From Actinomortierella ambigua (taxonomy: Eukaryota; Mortierellomycota; Mortierellomycetes; Mortierellales; Mortierellaceae), in the NCBI GenBank assembly GCA_016098155.1, contig JAAAJB010000105.1, positions 1 to 64,000 on the forward strand: a DNA stretch of 64,000 nt. Direction: 5' to 3'. How positions within the stretch are numbered: the first letter of the stretch is position 1; each line of letters begins with the position of its first letter. The notes under the pieces were generated by a model. It ran no database searches and had not been told where the DNA came from. It saw nothing but the letters and a program-made list of their open reading frames with translations. Positions 33,518-43,636 of the stretch are shown piece after piece. Both the position numbers and the translations under genes were made by a program.

Positions 33518-35341
33518 TTAGATCAAGTCAGCAACGTTCATGGGCATCTCAAGGATCTGGAAAAGGTTTGAAAAAAAAAAAAAGAAAATTAAAATATGTT
33601 AGAAGGGAAAAGTCTTTTTTTTTTCGAGTAGAGGTACAACCACATATGAAGAACACAGTGACAACAAAAGCCCCTTCTTACCTGAGTGCTGTAGAACTGC
33701 TCAATCTCGCGGAGCATGCGAGTGTCGTCAGCAGTGACAAAGTTGATCGAAACACCCTTACGACCGAAACGACCACCACGACCGATACGATGGATGTAGT
33801 TCTCCTTGTTGGTGGGCAGGTCATAGTTGATGACGAGCGAGACCTGCTGGACATCGATACCACGAGCCAACAGATCAGTGGCGATCAGGACACGGGACGA
33901 GCCGGAGCGGAACTCCTTCATGATGACCTCACGCTGGGCCTGCTCCATGTCACCGTGCATGGCAGAGACGGTGAACTCACGGGCGAGCAGCTTCTCGGTC
34001 AACCAGTCGACCTTTCTGCGGGTGTTGCAGAAAATGACGGCCTGGGTGATCGTGACGGTCTCGTACAGATCGCACAGGGTGTCGAGCTTCCACTCCTCCT
34101 TCTCGACGGCGACGTAGAACTGCTTGATACCCTCGAGGGTCAGCTCGTCCTTCTTGACCAGAATGCGGATGGGGTCGCGCATGAACTTCTTGGTGACCTC
34201 CAAGACATCGGCGGGCATGGTGGCCGACAGAAGGACAACCTGGGTCGAAGGGGGGAGGCGCTGGAAGACCTCGTAGATCTGATCCTTGAAACCACGGGAC
34301 AACATCTCATCGGCCTCATCGAGGACGAACTGCTTGATGTGGTCGGTCTTCATGTAGCCACGGTTGATCATGTCAAGGACACGACCGGGGGTACCGACGA
34401 CGACCTGAGCACCCTTGTTGAGGATGTTCTGGTCCTCGCGGACGGAGGTACCACCAATGCAGGCGTGGCAGGTGACCTTCATAAAGTCGCCAAGGGCAAT
34501 GACGACCTTCTGGATCTGCTGGGCCAACTCACGGGTGGGGGCCAGGATCAGGGCCTGGCACTGGGGGTTGGCAAGGTCCAGCTTCTCGAGGACGGAAATC
34601 GAGAAGGTGGCGGTCTTACCGGTACCGGACTGAGCCTGAGCGATGACATCATTGCCCTTGATGACGGGCATGATGGCACGCTGCTGAATGGCCGAAGGAC
34701 GTTCGAAACTATGGTGCGAAAAAAAAACCAGGTAAACGGTGGTTAGGAATCCAACAGTCTTGAATGTTGTTGTCGTTATTGTTGTTTTTTTCCGGTGCGG
34801 TGGCACATACACAGTATGTGACACAGCATAGGGATCCCCCGCAGTAAATGCGCTCAGGCAATATGTGGATGATCCCATCCGAAACAAACAAAAAATCATC
34901 GGGCTGGTTCCTGGGTGCTTTTTCTTTTGTGCAAATCCTTTTTAGCTTTCGACCTGAACATACCCATAGGCATAGATACCGCGGAGCAACTCGGGCTTGA
35001 GGTTCATGTTGTCGAAGTTGTCGACAACCTCCTCCCAGTTGGACTAGCAACGAGACAAAAATAAGAACCAATGCTCATGTGAGTACAACATATTTTGTTG
35101 TTGTGGTCTTAAATCATGGGGCAAGTGAGTCGGGAACGATGGAATCAACAAGAGAGAGAGGGGGTAGGGCATTGATTTCGCCCGTCTCCTTGCAGGAAGG
35201 GAGAACGGGAGGGGAAGAGGAGAGGAAGGGTCACCCTCATTCTTTACCCCTTGCCCAGCAGCACTTGTGTCAAAGATAGCTTACCTCGATCTCCTTGTCG
35301 GGGATGTCAAGGCCGGAGCCATCTTCAGGGCTAGTAGACAT
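33518..35341 (-). CDS. TIF1: Translation initiation factor eIF4A, DEAD-box RNA helicase
   Basis: Exons 35341-35285, 35043-34964, 34708-33682 and 33556-33518 give 400 residues, the usual eIF4A size. The Q motif '[12 protein letters not shown]' (47-58), Walker A 'AQSGTGKT' (71-78), 'PTRELA' (103-108), 'TPGRVLDM', DEAD (176-179), SAT (207-209), 'ARGIDV' and 'HRIGRGGR' are all intact. The end '[10 protein letters not shown]' is typical of eIF4A, not of other DEAD-box proteins. It unwinds mRNA leaders within eIF4F in the cytoplasm. A TATA-like element lies about 75 nt upstream of the ATG, and RPA1 is divergently transcribed about 1.1 kb away. Exon 1 is acidic and variable, as in other fungi. A catalytically degenerate paralogue lies at 58252-61440 and shares the string 'LRGIYAYG'. 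Confidence 0.97.
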
Positions 35342-35411
35342 TGTGTTGTGAAAAAAGTAATGGTTAGAGAACAAAGAACAGGAAAAGAAAAAAAAGCCCG
35401 TGGGCTTGCAA

Positions 35412-35418
35412 TTATATA
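35412..35418 (-). promoter_or_regulatory. TATA-like element of eIF4A
   Basis: TATATAA on the minus strand, 71-77 nt upstream of the eIF4A ATG, a plausible distance for a short-leader, highly expressed gene. Confidence 0.5.
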
Positions 35419-36275
35419 CCCGGCAAGCCGCAGTATTGTTGAGCGAGAGAGCAGAGCGAGGGGGGGCTAATGAAATGGTTGGGCAAGACATGTGCCGCTG
35501 GTGTGTGTGTTCCTATCTAATCCTATCAGACAATCTCTTGTCTGCGGCTCTACCCCAGCTTCCATTATTTTGTTAAGCAGCTGACAGGGCCAAGGAGGCA
35601 GCCGACTCATCTGCACCGACACTGAGAATCAACTGGAAACTCCCTTTGGATTCATCATTGCAAAAAGTTTTTTCAAAAAAAGTTGGATCCTGCTAGATCA
35701 GAGATGGCTGAGATGAGGCAAAAATGTCCGAGACGATGAGGCCTGGATGAGGACTCTGGTGGTTGTCCCTGGCCAGCCTCTAGCCCATCTGAGTAGTGAA
35801 GCGTGCCCTTGTTTTTCTTTTTTCCTTGCAAGGGCTGGCATGTCCTGGTGATAAAGCCGCCGCGTGGACAGGACTAAACGACTACTGAGCGACAGTGTTG
35901 AGGAGGGGGGGAAACTGAAGGCCCGGTGTTGATGATGATGGTGGGCCTTGTAGGGCATGATGATGGAGGGGTGAGGAGGGGTAACATACCGAGCGCTCAT
36001 GTCTGCTTTTTTTTTCTTTTTTTCTTATTTGCAAGTGTTCTTCTGGGGATGTCAGAAGAAGCTAATCTCGCAAATGTGGGTGGATCTCAATGCAAAGTGC
36101 GAAAGGGCTGTCTCAATGTTCAACATTTGCCCTCAAGAAAAAGTCGTTTTCCTGCCTGGACTGGCTTTCCAAACTCGAAACCCCGACTCTGTGCTCTCCC
36201 TCAACAACAGTCGGCCAGAACTGCAGACTGATTGACGTATATTGTTTTCGATTTTTATTTAAATGAATAGCAGTC

Positions 36276-36377
36276 ACGCGTGCCACTTCGATGTTGCCAC
36301 TGCCCAAAAACTAGGACGCGCTGTTGTTTTTTTTGTTGTCAACTCAACAGGGACTGAGGGGGGCTATTTTAACGCGT
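36276..36377 (+). promoter_or_regulatory. Two MCB-like ACGCGT boxes upstream of RPA1
   Basis: ACGCGT occurs at 36276-36281 and 36372-36377, 139 and 43 nt before the ATG; an ACGCGC lies between them near 36315. In ascomycetes ACGCGT is the MBF site that drives S-phase transcription of replication genes including RFA1. Confidence 0.5.
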
Positions 36378-36419
36378 CTCATTTCTCTTGCACGCACAAC
36401 ACTCACATTCGACACCCTC

Positions 36420-38870
36420 ATGGCCGACAGACTATCCAAAGGCGCCGTCCACGCCATTTACCATGGCGACACCACCCATCCCTATGCCGCTGCCCCCGTC
36501 TTGCAGGTCCTCAACTTTAAGGCAATGCCTCCCCAGCACAACGTTCCAACTCGCTACAGGTACCTTCACCGGCTCAGCCGTGCGCCACTATTTTCATGCA
36601 ACAGTGGACCAGCGACAGTGCAATACTAATGGCCTCTCTTGAACGTCTACCCTTTTCTACCCTTTCTTTCCGCTACATAAAGACTGCTTCTCTCGGATGG
36701 AACTCACCTCCTTCAAGGTAAAGCTTTGCGACTGCGTCTCCGTGTCTTTATTTGTGCACCCTGCCTCACAACAGTGATGCTAAGCTCATTTGAAACTCTT
36801 TTCCATATCAAATACACAGGCATTCTCGGCAGCAGCCTGAACCCGCTGGTTGAGAGCGAAGCATTGAAAAAGTTCACTCTCATTCGCTTGACAAAGTACG
36901 GCCACAAGCTTCTGAATGACGATAAAAAGTAAGTTTATGTTCTCCCGTCTACCTGAAAGGAGTGGCTGTCTACCTTTTGTTGTACATGGTGTTCACCTCG
37001 CACGTTCTTCTTATCTTGTTGTTAGAATCGTCCTCATGTCTGAAATCGAGATCCTCGACAACCTTCTCGCCAGCAAGATTGGTGATCCTGTAAGACTACT
37101 CCGCATTTTCATCAGGATTGATGTTTTTTTTTTTTGGTGGCGCGCATGTCCTAAAACCACGATCTACATACCTTTTCTTCCTGATAGATCTCTATCGACT
37201 CTGTCGACGCACAGAACGGTGCGCAGCGCCCCAATCAACCTTCAGGACAACATCAACAGCCGCAGCAGGCTACACCACACCAGATGGAACCCCTTCTCGC
37301 ACCTAGCGGCGCGCCTATTTTCCCTATCGCTTCACTCAGCCCATATCAGAACCGCTGGACTATCATGGCTCGTGTCACACAAAAGTCGGAAATCAAGCGG
37401 TGGCAGAACCAGAGAGGTGACGGCAAGCTCTTCAGTGTCAACCTGCTGGATGATTCGGTGAGAATCCACGCTTTTTGTCGCGCATTTCTTAGTTGTCATT
37501 TGCTCAGTGTAGGAAAGGAGGTGAAAAAGTTTCTATATTCTGACGAAATCACACTTCTTTTGGTGTTTATGCAAATAGGGTGAGATCAAGGCTACTGGAT
37601 TCAACAGTGAGCTCGACCGATGGTATGATGTGCTGGAGGAGGGCAAGGTCTACTACATCTCTGGTGGCCGTATCAACGCAGCAAAGAAGCAGTTTTCTAC
37701 CTTGAAGAATGATTACGAGATGTCCCTTTCCCGTGAGACAGATATCACTCTTGTAAGTTTTTTTTTCTTATCCTTTCAGAAATGCAGGGTTGTCCCACTC
37801 TAGACTCTGTCTATGGCGATTGTACGTGAGAGGCGATTGTCCTAATCGTAATTATCGCGTCCTCTTATTTCTTCGTCTTGATTGACTGCATATAGGCACC
37901 CGAGATGAACGTTGTCCCGGATATCCGTTTCAAATTTGTGGAGCTGAAGGATCTTGCTGGAATCGAGGAGAAGGAAACTGTGGACGTGATTGCGATTGTC
38001 AAAGAAGTTGGCGAGTTGACAGAGACCATTTCTCAAAGGACCAACAAGCAGGTCAAGAGGCGCGAGCTGACACTGGTCGATCAATCAGGCGTCCAGACTC
38101 GATTGACACTGTGGGGTAATCAAGCCGACACCTTTACCACCCCAGGCGAGAACCCAGTCGTTGCCTTCAAGGGTGTGACGGTCAGCAACTTTGGTGGCAA
38201 GTCCCTTTCTGCGTTTGGTGGTAGCTCGATGAAGCTCAACCCCGAAATCCCCGAGGCCTTCCATTTGAAGGGCTGGTATGAGCAGCAAGGCCATAATGTC
38301 CAGTTCCAGTCTCATGCAACGGACTTCCGTTCAAGCGGTGCCCCCGTGGAGCGCATGACGATTGAGGAGGTGAAGAGTGCGACAGTCAACATGGACCCAT
38401 CTTCACCGTTGATGTTTGAGCTCAAGGCGACGATTGTGATGATGTCCAAGACGGAATCGACGTTCTGTTACCCGGCCTGCCGTACGCCCAACTGCAACAA
38501 GAAGGTGACGCAGGAAACGAGCGGATGGCGCTGCGAAAAGTGCTCGGCTCTCTGGCCCGAGCCCGAGTACCGATACATCATGGGCATCAATGTGAGCGAT
38601 CACACGGGCAATCATTGGATCCAAGCCTTCAACGAGGTCGGCCAGATTATCACGGGTCGGAACGCCAACGACCTGATGCAGAATTCGGATGAGATCAAGC
38701 CAACCTTTGACCGGGCCACGTTCAAGACGTATGTGTTCAAGTGCCGTGCCAAGCAGGAGATCTTTAGTGAAGAAGCCAAGCTCCGCATCACCATCCTCAA
38801 CGCCACACCCGTTGACTATGTCAGTGAATCCAACGAGCTGATCAAGCAACTGCAGGCTTTTGGCATCTAA
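36420..38870 (+). CDS. RFA1: Replication protein A large subunit (RPA70)
   Basis: Seven exons: 36420-36559, 36683-36717, 36820-36928, 37026-37089, 37188-37457, 37579-37752 and 37896-38870, giving 588 residues against 616-621 in human and yeast. The N-terminal OB fold (1-115, '[14 protein letters not shown]') binds checkpoint partners. A Gln/Pro-rich linker precedes DNA-binding domains A ('[19 protein letters not shown]'), B ('[13 protein letters not shown]') and C. Domain C keeps the zinc ribbon Cys459, Cys464, Cys477, Cys480 ('CRTPNC', 'CEKC'). It coats single-stranded DNA in replication, repair and recombination. The third exon is taken from 36820, not 36772, because only this choice restores the conserved '[15 protein letters not shown]' order. 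Two ACGCGT boxes upstream suggest S-phase control. Confidence 0.95.
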
Positions 38871-39707
38871 GAATGGGTCTTCTTTTTTCGCTCCCATCCT
38901 CCCGCCTTTCTTGTTGGATGCCTTTTTTCTTCTTCTTCCTCTTCTTCTTCGACATTCAATGCAGAATTTAGTCCAGTCAAAAACAAGAACAGTGTATTTT
39001 TCCCCTCTCTGTATATCAAGCATATATTTCTTTTCGTTCTGCTTTTTTTTTTCTCCGCTCTGACATTTCGCGTCATGGAGGATGATGTATTATGAGAGGT
39101 GTTATGGTACAAGTATATTCTATTTGGAAGAGAGGGGAGGTGGTGGGAGGAATAAGAAACTCATCCTCGGAAGTGCCGGAGTGTGATCTAGACAGAATTC
39201 GAACGAGGAAGGGGGTTTCCTGTGGGTCAGAAACAGCGAGGAAGGCATGTGGACTTTTATTATTTTATTTATTCCAGTTTTTTTTTATTGGATTACCTGT
39301 GTTGCAAGCGCGACATGCCGTCGCTGGATAATGCTGTCGCGTGTGAGTTGTGCCTGTCGAGCTGCCTCTGCAACCACTCTCTGCAGGAACAATAGATACA
39401 CCACATAGACCTAAAAAATTTGTCCGTCAGGTTATGAAATTTGAATGAAATGACAAGTAGAATCTCATGCCCACAAAGGAGGCCAGAGAGAGAGAGAGAG
39501 TCGGTGGAGGATGTACCTTGATGTCGGCTGTCTTGGACAACTTCATCTCTGGTTCATGGGCACGAATAATCTTTTTGAGAGTGGCGCGTGGGTAGAGACG
39601 TGTCATGGCATTCGTTGCGGGAGGACGAAAGGGGGAGAGTAGGAGGTTGAGATGTAAGACAAAAAAAGAATGCAATACATTGACTACTGGGAACTCCTCT
39701 GACGCCA
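38871..39707. other. Convergent 3' region between RPA1 and the mannosyltransferase
   Basis: T-rich 3' flank of RPA1 (38880-39060), an AT-rich patch at 39253-39290 and a GA tract at 39485-39502. No supported gene. Confidence 0.5.
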
Positions 39708-41499
39708 CTAATTTTTGAATTCCTTGCGCTCAGGGGACTGATAGACAGGGACAAGGGGCAGATGGGCTTCATCCCCACGGCGGTTCTTGAAGGCCCGACT
39801 GTGCTCTTGTCGATTCTGAAACTTTACGATTATCTGCCCCTGCTGTTGATGCTGAGGCTGCTGGTTGTCAGCTTCGTTCCCCCGGTCTTGAGGTCCATCC
39901 CTATACACATAATCGCGAACATCTTCACCCATGTCTTCTGATAAGATATCCTTGGCGCCAGTGAGCCTCAAGAAATGTCTTGTGCATCCTATGAATCCAT
40001 TCATCGGCTTTGAATCTAAACCGCATTAACACGTAAAGGAAGAAAATATGTTTTAGCATATTATCTCGTCAATGGGAAACCGCATTTTTTTTCTCGCAAA
40101 CTAACATCTCGGGTCAGTGTAAGTGAAGGGTTAAAAGCGTAGACTTACTGATGTTTGCACGTGGATCGCAGTGGCACTTGAGCTGGGCCTCTGGATCAAG
40201 TGGGCAGTTCAGGTAAGGATGATGCTTGTACCCAATGTCTCGAAAGTAGTGAATCTCATCCTTGTTCAGCAGCAAAGCGGCTGCGATGGAGTGAACCGGT
40301 GCATCACCCCACCGTTCATAGAAAAATCCACCGGCGCGATCCAGATGCTCAAAAAACGCCTCGTAGGCTGCCGACCGGAACCAACGTAGGTCTGCCAGCT
40401 CAAAGTTGGTCCAGAAATGACACCCGTTATAGTACTTTTGTTGGCGCCCAAACGAGATCATCGAGCGCAGATTATCTGGTGCAAGGTGATGGGGCTGCTT
40501 CTCAACAAATTCTTGGACGGTCGTCCATAGCGATGGGATCGTTTCTGGATACTCGACCATGGTGATCGTGAAGCCTATTGTTGAGTATTGGTTGTGAAAG
40601 TCGAGATGGAGGGGCTTGAGCATGTGGTGCTGTAAGTTCGAGATTGATCAAGTGTAGAATCAATGAAAACACGAACCATATTTCTTTTGGTTCTCTTGCA
40701 TGTACAGGAATGGATCAAAGTCAATGTCACAAAGGAACTCGACGTCGGGCTCGATACGCCAATAGTAATCGAAAGGCATGAGTGCCTCGTGCCTGTAGAA
40801 AAACCCAGACTGGTATCTAAAAGAGGGTATTTTGAGTTTCTCTCTTCGCTTTCTTCAACGTTCAAGGACCAAAGGTTGTTGGAGAAAAAAAAAAGCCGCT
40901 CACCTGCACATATGGCGATAACTCTCGCTATCCCCATATATCACATTTTTCATCCTTTCGCGCGCATTAGCGGCCTTTTCTAGTGAGATCCATTCGGGGT
41001 ATGACCAGTGCTCCTTCGGGACGGTGGCAAACGTCATGTTGGCCTTGGACATGGGTCGAATCCACTCTTGAAACTCGTTGGTGAAGGGTACATCATTCAA
41101 GAACACATAGGGATACTGGTACCGGCGATTGAAGCGATCTTCAAGCTGCCGAAGGGTCAACCGCGCACTATGGATGTCAGAATTTCGTACAAGCATGACG
41201 AAGACGCCGTTTGCGCGTGTGGTGGCTGTCAATGGAGGGTCGACTTTTGGTCGCTCCTGTTGTAGCTGTTTTCGATACGCCGGATCGTGGTTAGAAGTCC
41301 GTTCATAAAAGTCGAACTGGGCAACTGAGTCCAGATTTTTGTGGTGTAGATTGTTTGACAGAGTGTCACCGTCATGGCCTTCTTGTTGCTGCAATGCTCG
41401 ATCATGACTCCAGTGCCGAAACACTGATTGCAGCGTTGTGTACAGGATAAGCGTAGTAATGACAGTTGCAATAATGGTTCTGGTCTGAGTGTCCTTCAT
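39708..41499 (-). CDS. GT15 alpha-1,2-mannosyltransferase (Kre2/Mnt1 family)
   Basis: Exons 41499-40904, 40816-40677, 40574-40149 and 40015-39708 give 489 residues. A short cytoplasmic N-terminus and one hydrophobic segment ('IIATVITTLILYTTL') make it a type II Golgi protein. The catalytic domain shows 'NGVFVMLVRNSD', 'YPYVFLNDVPF', 'SYRHMCRYQSGFFYRH' and 'YYWRIEPDVEFLCDIDFDPF' (metal/donor site Glu221-x-Asp223), then 'CHFWTNFELADLRWFRS' and 'FYERWGDAPVHSIAAAL'. These enzymes add alpha-1,2-mannose from GDP-mannose to O- and N-glycans for the cell wall. The fourth exon is taken at TTTAG 40016 because that frame gives 'FIGCTRHFLRL', which matches the family's C-terminal Cys motif. A hydrophilic Gln-rich tail of about 75 residues follows. 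Which yeast paralogue it matches cannot be told. Confidence 0.88.
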
Positions 41500-42553
41500 G
41501 ATAGATCCTCCAGTTGTCTCACATCCATCGGCTTTGGGGTGTGGAAGTTTTGAATGGGCGAGGAAGTAAAAATGTAGGATTTTGTCGAGTCAGGGAGGTG
41601 ATGGGGGGGGGTGGAAAAAAGGGAGGAAAGGTCTCCTATCTTCCCACTTGATTGTTCACCTTATTCCATTCTATTCTTCAACACAATGGAGATACCTTTC
41701 CCTGCACTTGCGTATGTTCACTAACGGGAAATGAACAACACGGTGAGATAGTCTATGATACATGTTGGAGGAACAACCCATATCTCCTGTCAACCACTGC
41801 TGAAGCCGAGAACCATTGTTTCATCTCGGAGCATGTCTGTAGCCACTGTTTCAGCGATCCAAGATGACATCTACCAAAACTCCGCTGGCAGCCACGGCGA
41901 GGTACTTGAGCTTTAGCGTGAGCAAGAGGTACTGGTTGTTGTACTGTGGTTTCAGCGGCCCCTAGCGCTTGGACGAGTCAAACTATCTGAGCGTATCTAA
42001 GATAGTGTTTACGCGGTCCTCCATTTTTGATATTCAGCAAAATATACATATCAGATATGAGTGGTAATAGTGCACAGTTTATGTGTCGATAACGAGTGTG
42101 TGAATGGGCCATTTGATCAACAAAGTCTTTAGTCTGGAGTAGATCTTTCATCGGCCACGTCTCTGAGGACCCGATCCGCAATACATGCCATTTTTCTTGG
42201 TCATGTCCACTGTTGAGTGACTCTAAGCGATTCTCATCATCTCATCATCATCAGTCGTACAAGGGCCAATGCACCACTTACCAAATGAAACCACAATGTA
42301 CACGCGCAGCCGACGACAAAGGACAGAGATGGCACGCAAGCCTAGTGGATTGCATCCACCTCAATATTTGGTAGGTGACAAGTGCCTCGATTTAACGTAT
42401 TCGATGTCGGTCCAGAGAGCAAAAGGGCGAAGGATAAAGAGACGCAAAAAGAAACACCCAGTGGCGATAGCCGACGGCAGTTTCCCCTCCCCTCAGCACC
42501 TGCCACAAAAACTACATGAGGAGTAGTGATGTACGTTTATTGGCTATTCCTCT
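41500..42553. other. Intergenic, no gene
   Basis: Upstream DNA of the mannosyltransferase and 3' flank of the thioredoxin-like gene. TTTATT at 42536-42541 is an AATAAA signal for the latter, 13 nt past its stop. Short frames only. Confidence 0.5.
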
Positions 42554-43636
42554 TCACTCTTCGTTTGGATAATGACCATTGCCTGTCACCTCTTGCACAG
42601 TATTTTCCAGGATTTGGGGGAAAGAGTCCTGAGGTCCGCCAACATAAGTCACTTTGCCATCCACAAGAAGTACCACACATGGAATGGCGCGGTATCCTCC
42701 AGGCGAGTATGCCACTAAAATAAGAAGAGGAACATTAATGGCCCAGTTAGTCCCACGCAGAGCTTTACTACACAGATCTCGAACGCAGGTTTTGTGAGAC
42801 GTTTTTTCTCCCAGGTGGTGGGGCGCCTTACCATGCTTTGCGTATCCATCCTCACGATCCTGCAGGATGGTGCAGCGAAAGTTATCTCTCTCTTGATCCA
42901 TGAACCTCTTCAAAAGCTCGCGCTCAGGTGGTTTTGTCTCTCCAAAGATGCTCTCGTTGTTGATGCCCAGTATTGTCACTCGACCCGCATACTTCTCCGT
43001 CATTTCAGACAGTTCAGGCCCTGCCTCTACACATGGACTGCACCTATTTTAGAATATCACAGGGAAAAGAAAACAACATGTCAGATGAGGCTGCCTCTCC
43101 GGGCTTGTTACTGCTCATAATTTGTTTTTCCGGCTTTTTTTTTGTTTTCGATTAAGAAAGGGTCAGAGAGGAGAGAAAGACGGAGGAGAAAGGAGGAGAG
43201 GGAAAGAAGAGGGTGGGGAGAAGAGGGAGAGGACACACACTCACCATGATGCCCAAAAGTCAAGCATGACCACCCGATGAATCGGGTGCGGACTCGGCCC
43301 TTCAATATAGTCGCATCGGTTGACAATCTCTTGCACATCAATATGTGCGCCGACTAATGGACTGACCCATCCTGGTCGGAAGCAGGCAGGAGGACCCTTT
43401 TTGAGCTGTGCACGTGCTGTTTCGTACGAATCGACCTTGTACCGAGACAGCAACTCGAATGGGTCTGTGAATCCAATCTCCTGTGCCCTAGCCTTGAACT
43501 GGTCGACTGCACGGTCAAATGCTTCGTCGTCCCACTTGTCCTCGTACTTGTCCTCAAAGGCGTTATGAATGATGGTCTTGTATGCCTCCACAAGCTCCTC
43601 TTCAGTCTCTGTCAGTGGCGGGTCGTGTGGTGCCAT
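42554..43636 (-). CDS. Thioredoxin-fold (TlpA/redoxin-like) protein with N-terminal helical extension
   Basis: Exons 43636-43245, 43043-42832 and 42714-42554 give 254 residues. Residues 1 to about 105 are mostly helical and charged ('EEELVEAYKTIIHNAFEDKY') and not recognised. The rest is a thioredoxin fold: 'VVMLDFWASWCSPC' with the redox pair Cys132-x-x-Cys135, 'RVTILGINNES', and the cis-proline loop 'YRAIPCVVLL'. An inserted helical stretch before the cis-proline strand points to the TlpA/peroxiredoxin-like group. It probably reduces disulfides or acts as a thiol oxidoreductase. No signal peptide is seen, so a cytosolic site is likely. Intron 2 (42715-42831) is 117 nt, a multiple of three, and has no stop in frame, so its retention would insert 39 residues before the last strands. 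Substrate unknown. Confidence 0.85.

Larger units (their letters stand above)
35342..36419. other. Divergent intergenic region between eIF4A and RPA1
   Basis: It serves both genes as upstream DNA. T-rich tracts lie at 36007-36027. The left part carries the eIF4A TATA-like element; the right end carries the ACGCGT pair. No supported gene. Confidence 0.6.

Noticed and set aside
33568..34746. 392-codon plus-strand open frame
   Set aside because: It is exactly antisense to eIF4A; codon bias of the highly expressed helicase leaves the opposite frame open. The translation (Leu, Asp, Gly-rich) has no domain.
36772..36821. Acceptor at 36771 for RPA1 exon 3
   Set aside because: It would insert '[14 protein letters not shown]', absent from RPA70 proteins; the acceptor at 36819 gives the conserved order.
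39929..40009. Alternative last exon of the mannosyltransferase using the acceptor at 40010 ('DEWIHRMHKTFLEAHWRQ')
   Set aside because: It stops after 28 residues and loses the family's 'GCTRHFLRL'-like C-terminal motif, which the TTTAG acceptor at 40016 restores.
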